Origin: Candidatus Tabaqchalia intestinavium
GTDB taxonomy: Bacteria; Bacillota; Clostridia; Oscillospirales; CAJFTT01
DNA length: 40,323 nucleotides
Direction: 5' to 3'
Assembly: GCA_904420005.1 (NCBI GenBank)
Contig: CAJFTT010000011.1
Location: forward strand, 1 to 40,323
Both the position numbers and the translations under genes were made by a program. The notes under the pieces are model-generated. The model did not search any database, was not told the origin of the DNA, and saw nothing but the letters and a program-made list of their open reading frames with translations. Below, piece by piece: positions 9,090 through 17,785 of this stretch. Position 1 is the stretch's first letter, and the number at the start of each line of letters is the position of its first letter.

Positions 9090-9815
9090 CAGCTTTGAAA
9101 TGGGATTGATCTGATCGACGTACTTGAAAATCAAAGTATTCTGATAAGGATTCTCGCGATCCAAATGCATCGGCTCGGCGAGATACGGCACCACAAAACG
9201 CAGCAGCGCCGCAACGACGAACACCAGCACCACCGCTTTGCAGGCGCCGAATACCGTGCCCAAAATGCGGTTAACCTTGCCGACTACCGGGATATAGGAA
9301 ATCTTGCTCGCCAGGCGCGCAAGCAGACCGATGACCATCATGAACAGCACAAACAGCACCAGGAAACTGACGCACAGGGAAATGGTGTTGGCCACAGGCG
9401 TCGCGATGGCGTCCACCACGGCCGCGGATTTGTCCGCGACGGTGCTCTCGGCGGCGGCGACGCTCTGGGTATAAGCGAGATCGATATTATACCTTGCCAG
9501 CAGCTCCTGCAGCGCTTGCGGCGCGTCGGACAGCACCTTGGTCAGGTCGAAATTCAAAATGGCCTCCGCGGCGTTTCCGGTCGCTTCCGTTCCGGCGACG
9601 CTCAGCAGGCTGGCCGCAATTTTATCTTCAAAAAACGGTTTGACGAACGTGCCGCTCAGCCAGGCGCCTACCGGCTGCGCGAGAAAATACGCGGCGATGG
9701 CCGCGAAAATGCCGCCGGCCAGCTCAATGACAGAGCGCACGAAGCCTTTCCGCATGCAGGTCAGGATCGTCCCGACGACGATCGCCAACAATAATAAATC
9801 GAACAAAAACGCCAT
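9072..9815 (-). CDS. CvpA family membrane protein
   Basis: A 247-residue membrane protein of the CvpA family, named for a colicin V production locus but widely present with an ill-defined envelope role. It opens with a hydrophobic helix, then the family's MRKGFVRSVIELAGG turn and a second helix; two further helices lie at about residues 145-170 and 190-215 near the conserved VVGKVNRILG segment. The ATG at 9815 has GGGAGGG six bases upstream. An earlier in-frame ATG touching the stop codon of the previous gene (TGAATG) lacks such a site. It is the last gene of the yqfC-to-cvpA block. Confidence 0.8.
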   Translation of the reverse strand: MAFLFDLLLLAIVVGTILTCMRKGFVRSVIELAGGIFAAIAAYFLAQPVGAWLSGTFVKPFFEDKIAASLLSVAGTEATGNAAEAILNFDLTKVLSDAPQALQELLARYNIDLAYTQSVAAAESTVADKSAAVVDAIATPVANTISLCVSFLVLFVLFMMVIGLLARLASKISYIPVVGKVNRILGTVFGACKAVVLVFVVAALLRFVVPYLAEPMHLDRENPYQNTLIFKYVDQINPISKLLPDSF

Positions 9816-9856
9816 GCCGTTCCCTCCCGTATTCTGTGCGTTTTCCTCTGCGTCAT

Positions 9857-11083
9857 TCACGGCTTGTCGGTGATTTGCAGGGCTTCCAATGTTAGTATAA
9901 GGAGTTTTTCGTCATTTGGCAAGAGTTTTATCACGTCTCCGCCGACGTCCATACTCGCTGACTGCGCGTATTTTCCGTTGACCTGCCGATACACCAGCAG
10001 CTTTTCCGCGAGCACAAAATTCCATTCTCCCTCGTCAAAAAATAAATACTGCACAGCTCCCGCAACCGTCATTTCGTCCCGCACTGCGCCGGTCCTTTCC
10101 ACCAGCCGGAAAGACGCCGCATCGGTCCCCTGGAATCCCAGCAGCACCGCATCGTCCTCCTCCTGGCTGAAGAACGCCAGCGTATTGCCCGCATAATCAT
10201 ATTCACCGGTCGTCTGGCCGTCGCCGTCATAGAAATAGGTCTTATTCTCCCCGACGGCGGAGAGCATGCTGTTGCTGTGCCACGCGACGCTCAGAATCGT
10301 TTCATCTGTATAGGTATATTGCTGCACCGGCCCCTCCGCGTTATTCGTGCGGAAAATATATACCCCGCCGCGCAGCTCCCCCTGCTGCGACTGCACCAGC
10401 GCGACGGCCACCTTTTTCGCGTCGGGGCTGATGGCGATGTCCACGATGTAATTGTCGGAGGAATACCACGTCAGCAGCGCTTCCCCGTTGGGCGTATACA
10501 GCGAAAACTGCGCGAGATAACGGTCGCTTTCGGTGGCGATGGCGTAATAATTGCGGTCATTGATGCAGGCGGTGATGATTTTCTGATCGAGCGTCAGCTC
10601 ATCCTCGACCTGTTTGCGGGAATGCAGCACAACCCGGTAATTGCCGCGTTCATACAGCATCGCCCGTGTAGGTGACGTCTCCACCTGCGGCGCATGCATA
10701 TTATGCTGATATTCCGAAAGCAGGTTGCCGTGCGGGGAATAAATCTGATATTTCACGTCCGTCAGCAGACCGAAACAGGGGCCAAAGCGATTGACGTCCA
10801 TAACCTGCATTCCGTCCAGATCAAGCGGGAAATTCTCTTCGTAGCTCTTGCCCTGAAGCAGGTCCTCGACGGCCACCGCCAGGGAATTCATCGAGGCGCT
10901 GCCGCGCAGAAACAGAATCCACACCGCCGCAAGCGCCAGCACGATGGCCAGTCCTCCTGTGATCAGCGCGCGCAGGGACGGGCCGCGGCGGCGTTTCTTT
11001 CCCTTGCCGTTGCCGTCGCCCTCCTGCGGCACGCCCTCGGGCGTCGTCCCGTCGAGATATACGATTTTCCCCTGCTTTTTCAT
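9857..11083 (-). CDS. DUF5711-like membrane-anchored beta-propeller protein
   Basis: A 408-residue protein with a basic cytoplasmic start (KKRRRG), one transmembrane helix at about 38-59 and a long extracellular part. The latter has repeating four-strand blocks such as YQIYSPHGNLLSEY, AQFSLYTPNGEALLTW and AISPDAKKVAVAL, typical of a WD40/YVTN-like propeller. I read it as the DUF5711 family of Clostridia, function unknown. The start ATG overlaps the truA stop as ATGA, implying translational coupling; an AAGGAG lies 13 bases upstream. The position between truA and cvpA is an inference-level hint to an envelope role. Confidence 0.7.
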   Translation of the reverse strand: MKKQGKIVYLDGTTPEGVPQEGDGNGKGKKRRRGPSLRALITGGLAIVLALAAVWILFLRGSASMNSLAVAVEDLLQGKSYEENFPLDLDGMQVMDVNRFGPCFGLLTDVKYQIYSPHGNLLSEYQHNMHAPQVETSPTRAMLYERGNYRVVLHSRKQVEDELTLDQKIITACINDRNYYAIATESDRYLAQFSLYTPNGEALLTWYSSDNYIVDIAISPDAKKVAVALVQSQQGELRGGVYIFRTNNAEGPVQQYTYTDETILSVAWHSNSMLSAVGENKTYFYDGDGQTTGEYDYAGNTLAFFSQEEDDAVLLGFQGTDAASFRLVERTGAVRDEMTVAGAVQYLFFDEGEWNFVLAEKLLVYRQVNGKYAQSASMDVGGDVIKLLPNDEKLLILTLEALQITDKP

Positions 11084-11898
11084 CTTCTGTCCGTCTCTCC
11101 TTCCGCCGTGCGTTCGTTCTCCTCCGGCCGCTGCACAGGCACGCCCGCCGTCTCCCACTCGGGCGCGTACCAGACCCGGTCGAGATAGAGCCCGCAGGCC
11201 GGCGCAGTCGGGCCCGACCGCCGCCGGTCGCGGGAAGCGAGGATCTCCTCGACGGGCGCCAGCCGCGTCTCCCCCGCGCCGAAGGACACGAGCGTCCCCA
11301 CAATGATGCGCACCATGTTATACAAAAAGCCGTCCGCCCGCACGCGCAGCTCCACCAGATCCCCCCGGCGCTCCACCGTCAGGTTCGTCACTGTGCGCAC
11401 CGTATCGCGCACGCTGCTGCCGGCAGCGCAAAACGCCGCAAAGTCCTGTTTGCCCAAAAAGGCCTGCCCCTGCGCCTGCATCCGTTCAGCGTCGAGCGGC
11501 GGCCGGTATTCCCACGCCCGTTCGTGCAAAAACGGGTCGCGCTGGGGGGCGTTATGAATGAGATAGGCATATTCCTTCTGCGCCACGCTGTAACGCGGGT
11601 GAAACGACGCGGGCACCTCCCAGGCGCGCCGCACCGCGACGTCAAACGGCAGCACTGCCGTCAGCGCGCGCGGCAGCTGCGCGGCGGGGATGGCGGATTC
11701 CGTGAAAAACGCACAGAAAAACCGCCGGGCATGCACGCCGGCATCCGTGCGGCTGCAGCCCGTCAGCCCGGCGCGCACGCCGGTGATCCGCTCGATGGCG
11801 TCCTGCACCGTGCGCTGCACGCTCACGGCATTGTCCTGCACCTGCCAGCCGTGGTAAGCCGTGCCCACAAATGAAAGTTCCAGCAGCACATGCCGCAT
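11080..11898 (-). CDS. truA: tRNA pseudouridine(38-40) synthase TruA
   Basis: A 272-residue cytoplasmic enzyme that isomerises U38-U40 in the anticodon stem-loop of many tRNAs. The catalytic Asp52 lies in the invariant SRTDAGVHA motif, and the family's GTAYHGWQVQ start and DGFLYNMVRIIVGTLV block near the end are both present. Length is typical. AAGGAGG precedes the ATG by eight bases. It begins 18 bases after recO and its stop overlaps the next gene's start. Confidence 0.95.
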   Translation of the reverse strand: MRHVLLELSFVGTAYHGWQVQDNAVSVQRTVQDAIERITGVRAGLTGCSRTDAGVHARRFFCAFFTESAIPAAQLPRALTAVLPFDVAVRRAWEVPASFHPRYSVAQKEYAYLIHNAPQRDPFLHERAWEYRPPLDAERMQAQGQAFLGKQDFAAFCAAGSSVRDTVRTVTNLTVERRGDLVELRVRADGFLYNMVRIIVGTLVSFGAGETRLAPVEEILASRDRRRSGPTAPACGLYLDRVWYAPEWETAGVPVQRPEENERTAEGETDRR

Positions 11899-11916
11899 CC
11901 TGCCCGCCTCCTTTTC

Positions 11917-12687
11917 TCAGGGCTGCTCCGCCTGCAGCTGCGCCGCCGGCGCCGCCACCGCGTGGTAAAAGTCCAGCGTCTTGAAATGCCGCTCCGTCTG
12001 CACCAGCAGATACCGCTCGGTCACATCCCCCAGCAGCTGCAGCGCCGCTGGGGAAAGCGTGAAAGAAAACAGCTTCTCCGCCGGGCAGGAAACAATATGC
12101 CGCATCGCAGCCAGCACGCCGGGCGACAGCGGCACAATGCCGGACGCGCCTGCGCCGCAGCGCTCGCACAGCAGCCGGCCTTCCAGCGCGTAAAAATAAA
12201 ACGGCCCTTCCGCCGCGCCGCAGCCGGCGCAGCCTTCCAGGTCGGGGCAGTATCCCGCAAGCAGGGCGGCGCGCAGCTCGAACGCCGCCTTAATCAGGCA
12301 GGCGGGCTTGTCCCCCGCCTGCAGAATATGTAGCGCATTGAGCGTCAGGCGCAGCCATTCCTCCGCCTCTTCCTCCTGCGGGGCGATCAGGCTGACCACC
12401 TCGCAGAAATACTGCGCGAGACTGAGCCGTTCGATGTCCTGCCGCAGCTTGAAAAACGAAGTGGCGAGCTGCGCTTCATTGAGAATATATTTATCCTTGG
12501 AATGATAGAGCACGAAATCGCTCAGGCAAAACGGCTGCGTCGCGGCAAACAGGCGGCTTCCCAGCCGCTTGGAGCCGCGGGCAAACGCCCGCACGACGCC
12601 GCGCTCCTTCGTCAGGATCGTCACAATGCGGTCGCTCTCCCCGAGATTCATCTCCCGCACCACGACGCCCGTCACCTTCAACTGCAT
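11917..12687 (-). CDS. recO: DNA repair protein RecO
   Basis: A 256-residue protein that loads RecA on SSB-coated single-stranded DNA with RecR. It has the N-terminal OB fold (KVTGVVVREMNLGESDRIVT, RAFARGSKR) and the C-terminal zinc site with Cys147, 153, 156, 174 and 177 (CAGC and CERC), as in Firmicutes. The ribosome binding site is only fair (AAGGAAG about 13 bases upstream). It follows yqzL by 42 bases, the order seen in Bacillus. Confidence 0.93.
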   Translation of the reverse strand: MQLKVTGVVVREMNLGESDRIVTILTKERGVVRAFARGSKRLGSRLFAATQPFCLSDFVLYHSKDKYILNEAQLATSFFKLRQDIERLSLAQYFCEVVSLIAPQEEEAEEWLRLTLNALHILQAGDKPACLIKAAFELRAALLAGYCPDLEGCAGCGAAEGPFYFYALEGRLLCERCGAGASGIVPLSPGVLAAMRHIVSCPAEKLFSFTLSPAALQLLGDVTERYLLVQTERHFKTLDFYHAVAAPAAQLQAEQP

Positions 12688-12729
12688 TCCGGCTTTCCGC
12701 TTCCTTTCCCGCCAGGGCGCGCCGATCGC

Positions 12730-12912
12730 TCAACCGGTGATATGCCGGTCTGTCGTGAGATTGGTCGGGCGGTCGTTTTCCGGCGTGACGTTACGCGCCG
12801 AAGCCGCCTGCGGCGGCGGGGACATCTGACCGCCCAGCGTAGCCCTGTACATCATATAATCCTGCATCCGTCCGGTTTTCATGAAAATTTCCCATGCTTG
12901 TTTGCTGTCCAT
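12730..12912 (-). CDS. yqzL: YqzL-like small protein
   Basis: A 60-residue protein. The first 24 residues (MDSKQAWEIFMKTGRMQDYM and following) match the short YqzL pattern of a W, an F and a hydrophobic helix, and the gene lies between era and recO exactly as yqzL does in Bacillus. The remainder is a polar, Pro-rich tail not found in the roughly 47-residue Bacillus protein. GGAAGGAG precedes the ATG by seven bases. Function is unknown in the family. Such a short gene is easily missed by gene callers. Confidence 0.75.
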   Translation of the reverse strand: MDSKQAWEIFMKTGRMQDYMMYRATLGGQMSPPPQAASARNVTPENDRPTNLTTDRHITG

Positions 12913-12956
12913 GATAACGCTCCTTCCGCTTGGCTGTGTCCTAGCTTCTAATAGCT

Positions 12957-12962
12957 ATTGTA
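12957..12962 (-). promoter_or_regulatory. Candidate -10 box for yqzL-recO-truA
   Basis: The AT-rich gap between era and yqzL contains TACAAT on the minus strand, about 45 bases before the yqzL start. No good -35 is present at 16-18 bases, so this is only a candidate internal promoter. Confidence 0.3.
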
Positions 12963-13089
12963 TCCAAGCGGAAAGAAAGAGTTACGAGGAAATAAATACT
13001 AGCGCGCGCACGGCGCGTTTCCCTCGATGCCGCGTAAATTCGCCAAAATGCATGAAAAACGGACCATCTGCCGCAAATTTCCCGCCCGC

Positions 13090-13989
13090 TCAGCGGCGCT
13101 CGGTATATCCCATTTCGCGCAGCATTCCCTCGCGGTTGCGCCAGCCCTCCTTGACCTTGACCCACAGCTTGAGGTTGACCTTGCCGCCGAGAAAATGCTC
13201 GATGTCCTGCCGCGCCAGCGTGCCGACCCGCTTGAGCACGGCGCCGCCCTTGCCGATGACCATGCCCTTGTGGCTGTCCCGCTCGCAGAATACGGTGGCT
13301 TCAATATCCGTGACGCTGCCGTCCTCGCGCTCCTTCATGCGCTCGACCACCACGCCGATGCCGTGCGGCAGCTCATCCTCCAGGACATAAAGCAGCTTTT
13401 CGCGGATCATCTCTGCCGCCAGCGCGCGCTCCGGCTGGTCGGTGAGCGTATCTTCCGGGAAATAGGCCGGCCCGTCGGGCAGCAGCGCCGCGAGCTCCTG
13501 CTTGAGCGCCGCCACGCCGTCGCCCGTCGCGGCGGAAATAGGGACCACCGCGTCGAAATCATGCAGCGCGGACAGCTGCGCGATGCGTTCCATAAGCAGC
13601 GTCTTTTTTTCCAGCAGGTCGATCTTGTTGACCGCCAGCACAGCGGGCAGCCGCTGCGCGCCGATCTTGCGGATCAGCTCCTCCTCAGCCGGGTGCAGCT
13701 TGTCCTGCGCGTCCACAACCAGCAGGGCGATATCCACGTCATCGACGGTTTTTTCGACCGTTTTGACCATGAAATCTCCCAGTTTTGTGCGCGGGCGGTG
13801 CAGCCCCGGCGTGTCGATGAACACCATCTGGCGGCTCTCCTCCGTCAGGACCCCCAGCACCTTGCTGCGCGTGGTCTGCGGTTTGGGTGAGACGATGGCC
13901 ACCTTTTCGCCCAGAAGATAGTTGAGCAGGGTGGACTTGCCCACATTGGGGCGGCCCAGGATCGCGATGAATGCAGATTTCGTTACCAT
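13090..13989 (-). CDS. era: GTPase Era
   Basis: A 299-residue GTPase that binds 16S rRNA near its 3' end and checks 30S assembly. G1 GRPNVGKS (12-19), G3 DTPG (59-62) and G4 NKID (121-124) are present, and the C-terminal KH domain carries VIGKGGAVLKRVG. The open frame extends upstream, but the ATG at 13989 has GGGGAG seven bases before it and gives the standard Era length. It follows ybeY by about 105 bases. Confidence 0.96.
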   Translation of the reverse strand: MVTKSAFIAILGRPNVGKSTLLNYLLGEKVAIVSPKPQTTRSKVLGVLTEESRQMVFIDTPGLHRPRTKLGDFMVKTVEKTVDDVDIALLVVDAQDKLHPAEEELIRKIGAQRLPAVLAVNKIDLLEKKTLLMERIAQLSALHDFDAVVPISAATGDGVAALKQELAALLPDGPAYFPEDTLTDQPERALAAEMIREKLLYVLEDELPHGIGVVVERMKEREDGSVTDIEATVFCERDSHKGMVIGKGGAVLKRVGTLARQDIEHFLGGKVNLKLWVKVKEGWRNREGMLREMGYTERR

Positions 13990-14095
13990 AGTCTTTCTCC
14001 CCGGCGGCGGTGATTGGTTTTGCCGCGCGCCCCGCCGCCGTGAAACGGGCGCGCTGTCCCGGCTCCTGCCGCCGGGCGGCCGCTGTTCCGGCGCT

Positions 14096-14596
14096 TTACG
14101 CGTCGCGGGACAGCCCCAGACGCTCGAGGATGGTCTCTTCCTTCTCCCGCATGCGCACGGCTCCTTTGGGCGCGAACGCCTCGGCGTCGTCCTCATGATC
14201 ATAGCCCAGCAGGTGCAGCATGGAATGCACGGTCAGAAACGCCATCTCCCGCTGGAACGAGTGATTGTACGCCTTGGCCTGCACGTCGGCGCGCTCGAGC
14301 GAAATGACGATATCCCCCAGCTGCGCGGCGCCTGTTTCTTCATCGACGTCAAAATGCTCTCCGTCGGGCGACAGCGGGAAGGACAGCACGTCGGTATGTA
14401 TGTCCTTGCCGCGGTATTCTTTATTGAGCGCGCGGATCTGCTCGTCATCGACAAAGGAAATGCTCACTTCGGCCTTGCCGGCGAATTTCTCTTCCACCAG
14501 CACCGCCGTGCAGGTCCGCCGAAGCAGCAGCCGCAGCCCTGTGGGCGGCTTGAGCTTGTCCTGCCGGTCTTCAATATACACCTTGATCTTCTCCAT
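14096..14596 (-). CDS. ybeY: Endoribonuclease YbeY (rRNA maturation factor)
   Basis: A 166-residue metalloprotein acting in 16S rRNA 3'-end maturation and ribosome quality control. The zinc site HxxxHxxGYDH is seen as HSMLHLLGYDH near residue 130, after the FVDDEQIRALNKEYRGKDI and TDVLSFP motifs of the family. A GTG at 14605 that overlaps the phoH stop (GTGA) is an alternative start, but its purine-rich site would be only three bases away; from the ATG used here it is about 11. Confidence 0.93.
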   Translation of the reverse strand: MEKIKVYIEDRQDKLKPPTGLRLLLRRTCTAVLVEEKFAGKAEVSISFVDDEQIRALNKEYRGKDIHTDVLSFPLSPDGEHFDVDEETGAAQLGDIVISLERADVQAKAYNHSFQREMAFLTVHSMLHLLGYDHEDDAEAFAPKGAVRMREKEETILERLGLSRDA

Positions 14597-14601
14597 GGAG
14601 A

Positions 14602-15561
14602 TCACTTTCCCCCTCGTTCCTGTTTTTCATATGCTTTGATGATCTGCTGCACAAGCGGATTGCGCACGACGTCCTTGTTGGTCAGGGTGACGATCTGAAT
14701 GTCGTCGATACCGCGCAGGATACGCATCGCGTCCTTCATGCCGCTGCGCTTGGTCGCAGGCAGGTCGATCTGCGTGGTGTCCCCGGTGATGACCGCCTTG
14801 GAATGAATGCCCAGGCGCGTCAGAAACATTTTCATCTGTTCGGGCGTGGTGTTCTGCGCCTCGTCGAGGATGATGAAGCTGTCGTCGAGCGTGCGGCCGC
14901 GCATATAAGCCAGCGGCGCGATCTCGATGACGCCGCGCTCGATATATTTCACGCAGCTCTCCGCGCCGAACATATCATAGAGCGCGTCATACAGCGGGCG
15001 CAGATACGGGTCGATCTTGTTCTGCAGGTCGCCGGGCAGAAAGCCCAGGCTCTCGCCCGCCTCCACCGCAGGGCGCGTCAGGACGATCTTGCTGACCTCC
15101 TTGCTGCGCAGGGCGTTTGCCGCCATCGCGACGGCCAGATAGGTCTTGCCGGTGCCGGCGGGGCCTTCGCCCATGACGATGGTGTTGGTGCGGATGGCCT
15201 CGACGTATTCCTTCTGCCCGATGGTCTTGGGCTTGACAGGGCGGCCGCGCACCGAGATGGCGATACAGTCGCCGCCCAGCTCGCGGATGCGCTCTTCATA
15301 GCCCTCTCCCACCAGGCCCATGACGTAGCGCACGCTCTGCTCGTTGATGCCCTCGCCCTTTTCCGACAGCACCAGCAGCGCGCCGATCGCGCGCGCCGCG
15401 CGTGCCGTATCCTCCGTGTCGCCCACGAGCTTGATCTCGTCGCCGCGCGTGGTGATTTTGACGTGATATTCCTCCTCCAGAAGGCGGATATTCTCATCAA
15501 AGCTGCCAAAGAGGCTGATGAGCTGCTCCATCCTGTCGAATTTGACGCTTCGTTCGGCCAT
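14602..15561 (-). CDS. phoH: PhoH-like ATPase
   Basis: A 319-residue cytoplasmic P-loop protein related to helicases and often encoded beside ybeY, consistent with an RNA-processing role. An N-terminal KH-like segment (about 1-65) precedes the ATPase domain: Walker A GPAGTGKT (133-140) and DEAQN (233-237), with the family signature TRPAVEAGESLGFLPGD between them. AAGGAG is six bases before the ATG. The stop codon touches the ybeY start region. Confidence 0.93.
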   Translation of the reverse strand: MAERSVKFDRMEQLISLFGSFDENIRLLEEEYHVKITTRGDEIKLVGDTEDTARAARAIGALLVLSEKGEGINEQSVRYVMGLVGEGYEERIRELGGDCIAISVRGRPVKPKTIGQKEYVEAIRTNTIVMGEGPAGTGKTYLAVAMAANALRSKEVSKIVLTRPAVEAGESLGFLPGDLQNKIDPYLRPLYDALYDMFGAESCVKYIERGVIEIAPLAYMRGRTLDDSFIILDEAQNTTPEQMKMFLTRLGIHSKAVITGDTTQIDLPATKRSGMKDAMRILRGIDDIQIVTLTNKDVVRNPLVQQIIKAYEKQERGGK

Positions 15562-15618
15562 ACGCCACTCCTTTTCCCTTTCCCGGATTTTATCGTTTCC
15601 TCGCCGCGCTACGTCCGT

Positions 15619-16800
15619 TCACGCGACGGCTTCCTGCACCGCAATGTCCTCCTCGCAGGTATACTGCACGCGGAGAATATATTCTTCTTTGGTGCGGGTC
15701 TCCTCCACCTGCCGCGAAAGGATCGTCTTGCCCTGAAAATTCTGCGCCTCATATTGCGCCAGCGCATCCTCCACCGCCTGCTGCATCTGCGTTTCGTCGC
15801 GCGTTTTGTCCACGACGTAATATTCCCGCAGCTCCTGCGTCACCGCGCCGATAGGCAGCTGCGTCCCGAACAGATGCAAAAAGTTTTTGTTTATTATTGT
15901 ATCACAAGTATACGGCGGATTTCCACTGTCTTGATAAAAATTTACTTCGAATCCAAACAAAAATAACGAAACGCGTTTTTCGCTTTTCCCGGTGTAGACA
16001 TTCTCCTGCACCGTGACGGGCACGCGGATCTCGGCCTGGTAGTTCGTCTGCCCGATGACTTCGGCGCGCGAATGCGTCAGCGTGACGTTGCCGAACCGAT
16101 CCTCCTCCACGCCGCTGACGATGATCTGCCCCGCCCGCACGGTATCCCCCGGCTTGACGATGGTCGTGCCTGCATATGGCATAATACTGATGATCTGCGC
16201 GTCGCGGCTGGCCTTGACATGGCAGGGCTCTCCCTCTGACACCGCGTCCTGCGGCGTGGGGATTTTGTCCCGCATCTGCACCTGCACCACCGTGCCGTTG
16301 GTGGTAATGCCCATCCATTTGAGCGCTTCCAGCCGCTGCAGGCAGGCGTTCTGCACGAGGTCCATGTCCAGCTCCTCGATGCGCGCGCCGGGATAGACCC
16401 CCGCTTCCTCCAGCGCGGCCAATACCTGCTCTTCCGTGACAAACTGGCTCTGCAGGTCGATCTCCACCGTCCACACGAACCCGGACAGATAAAACAGCAT
16501 AAACAAAAACAGCCCTACGCCCGCCGGGATCCCCCAGCGCCAACGGTAACGCCGTATGAGAAACGCCGCGCCCGTTTTTTTCACGATATGCACCCGCATG
16601 CCCGTCGCACGGGCGATCTCCGGCAGGCGGTGCACATCCTGCGGCAGCATATGCAAGTACAGCGCGCCGTCCCGGCAATAACTTTTCCAAAACCAGATGC
16701 TCTTTTTGTGGCACAGGTTGAGAAACTGCTCGTTGAAGCCGCCCCACACGCGGATGACGACGCTGCCCGTCAGCCAGTGCAGAAAATGCAAAATAAACAC
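15619..16800 (-). CDS. yqfD: Sporulation protein YqfD
   Basis: A 393-residue membrane protein of the YqfD family, expressed under sigma-E in the mother cell in Bacillus and required for efficient sporulation. One transmembrane helix spans about 90-110 and the extracytoplasmic part follows, including GTTIVKPGDTVRAGQIIVSG. The start is GTG with GGGGAG seven bases upstream. An AT-rich patch at about 15880-15970 lies inside the gene and is atypical for this GC-rich block, but the frame is intact across it. It begins 32 bases after yqfC. Confidence 0.9.
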   Translation of the reverse strand: MFILHFLHWLTGSVVIRVWGGFNEQFLNLCHKKSIWFWKSYCRDGALYLHMLPQDVHRLPEIARATGMRVHIVKKTGAAFLIRRYRWRWGIPAGVGLFLFMLFYLSGFVWTVEIDLQSQFVTEEQVLAALEEAGVYPGARIEELDMDLVQNACLQRLEALKWMGITTNGTVVQVQMRDKIPTPQDAVSEGEPCHVKASRDAQIISIMPYAGTTIVKPGDTVRAGQIIVSGVEEDRFGNVTLTHSRAEVIGQTNYQAEIRVPVTVQENVYTGKSEKRVSLFLFGFEVNFYQDSGNPPYTCDTIINKNFLHLFGTQLPIGAVTQELREYYVVDKTRDETQMQQAVEDALAQYEAQNFQGKTILSRQVEETRTKEEYILRVQYTCEEDIAVQEAVA

Positions 16801-16831
16801 GTTGCCTCTCCCCTTCCCTTCGCCGTCCCCG

Positions 16832-17134
16832 TCAGGAAAAATCCAGGTCCGTCAGCACGCCCGTGATGTTGACGGCGCTCTGCACAAAGCTGTTGATGCA
16901 GATCCCCTGCCCGCGGATGGTCAGCACCATACCGCCGCAGTCGAGCTTGGCGAACGTTTCCCCATATTCCAAAATGCCGCGGCAGCCGTCGATCATGATC
17001 TCGCGATTGCCGAACAATTCCACGTGCGGTTGGCCGCTGAGAATATCGGTGGGGATCTCCATCCACTCGCCCAGCCTCGCCGCGACGCCCTTTTTCTCCC
17101 TGGGTTCGGGCAGCTTTTCTCTCTCCCGTTTCAT
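16832..17134 (-). CDS. yqfC: Sporulation protein YqfC
   Basis: A 100-residue protein of the YqfC/YabP family, which acts with YqfD in sporulation. Family features are the LSGQPHVELFGNREIMIDGC block and the closing GQGICINSF-ITG region. GGAGGGA precedes the ATG by five bases. It is the first gene of the minus-strand block; no sigma-E promoter could be assigned with confidence. Confidence 0.88.
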   Translation of the reverse strand: MKREREKLPEPREKKGVAARLGEWMEIPTDILSGQPHVELFGNREIMIDGCRGILEYGETFAKLDCGGMVLTIRGQGICINSFVQSAVNITGVLTDLDFS

Positions 17135-17534
17135 AGGCTTCCCTCCGTCGTTGCCGCTTCTTCCAAGCGCCAGTGCAGCCGTTCTTCCTGCCGCCAGCCT
17201 CTCCCTTTATGCTTATGACCCCGGCGCGGGTTTCATTCCGCGGGACAAGCGCGCCCTGCTCTATGCCGCACTGGTCTGAGCATTGAAGATAAAAATTGCA
17301 GCGACCTGTCACACAAAAGGCAGGCGCGCCACAGAAACCCGCCAAGCGCTGGAATCTTTGCGCAATGTAGCGGCTTTTTACAAGATAGACTCGTAATATT
17401 TGGCGTTCATCTGTATTAATTTTGAAGGAACACCGACACCGCCAGTCACCTTAAAAGCCTGACACGGGAAACAATGCAATGGCTTCTTGCATATAGCGTC
17501 TATCGGCATCGCGAAAGACTGCTGCGCTGCGCCT

Positions 17535-17581
17535 GCGAAGGTCCTGTCAGCGTGCTTTTCCCACACAGGCCTTCGCTTTTT
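17535..17581 (+). terminator. Orphan intrinsic terminator
   Basis: GCGAAGG-T-CCTGT (17535-17547) pairs with ACAGGCCTTCGC (17565-17576) with one bulged base, a GTG/CAC pair closes the inner loop, and five T follow. It points in the plus direction, with no plus-strand gene in the 400 bases before it. Confidence 0.65.
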
Positions 17582-17719
17582 CGTTCTCGCAAAAAAGGAA
17601 GGCGCAATGGGCGGCCCTTTCCGGCGGGCCAGGCATATTGCAAGCAACGGGCGAGACGAGGGTTTTCGTTCCTTTTTGCGCGTTTTGTGGGATTGCGGGA
17701 GAAAAACGCGATTCCCCTC

Positions 17720-17747
17720 TTGTCAAAACCGCCCGGGTAGTGATAAT
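17720..17747 (+). promoter_or_regulatory. Promoter of yebC
   Basis: TTGTCA (17720-17725), a 16-base spacer and GATAAT (17742-17747), about 38 bases before the yebC start codon. Confidence 0.6.
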
Positions 17748-17785
17748 ATATAAGGTACGTATTTGCAAAAAATGGAGGTACCATC

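Larger units (their letters stand above)
17135..17785. other. About 650 bases between yqfC and yebC
   Basis: Holds the yebC promoter, an orphan plus-strand terminator (17535-17581) with no recognisable gene before it, and a 43-codon minus-strand frame (17378-17509) whose end, VPSKLIQMNAKYYESIL, reads like real protein but which has no ribosome binding site. Base composition is lower in GC at 17380-17420 than in the surrounding genes. Confidence 0.5.
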
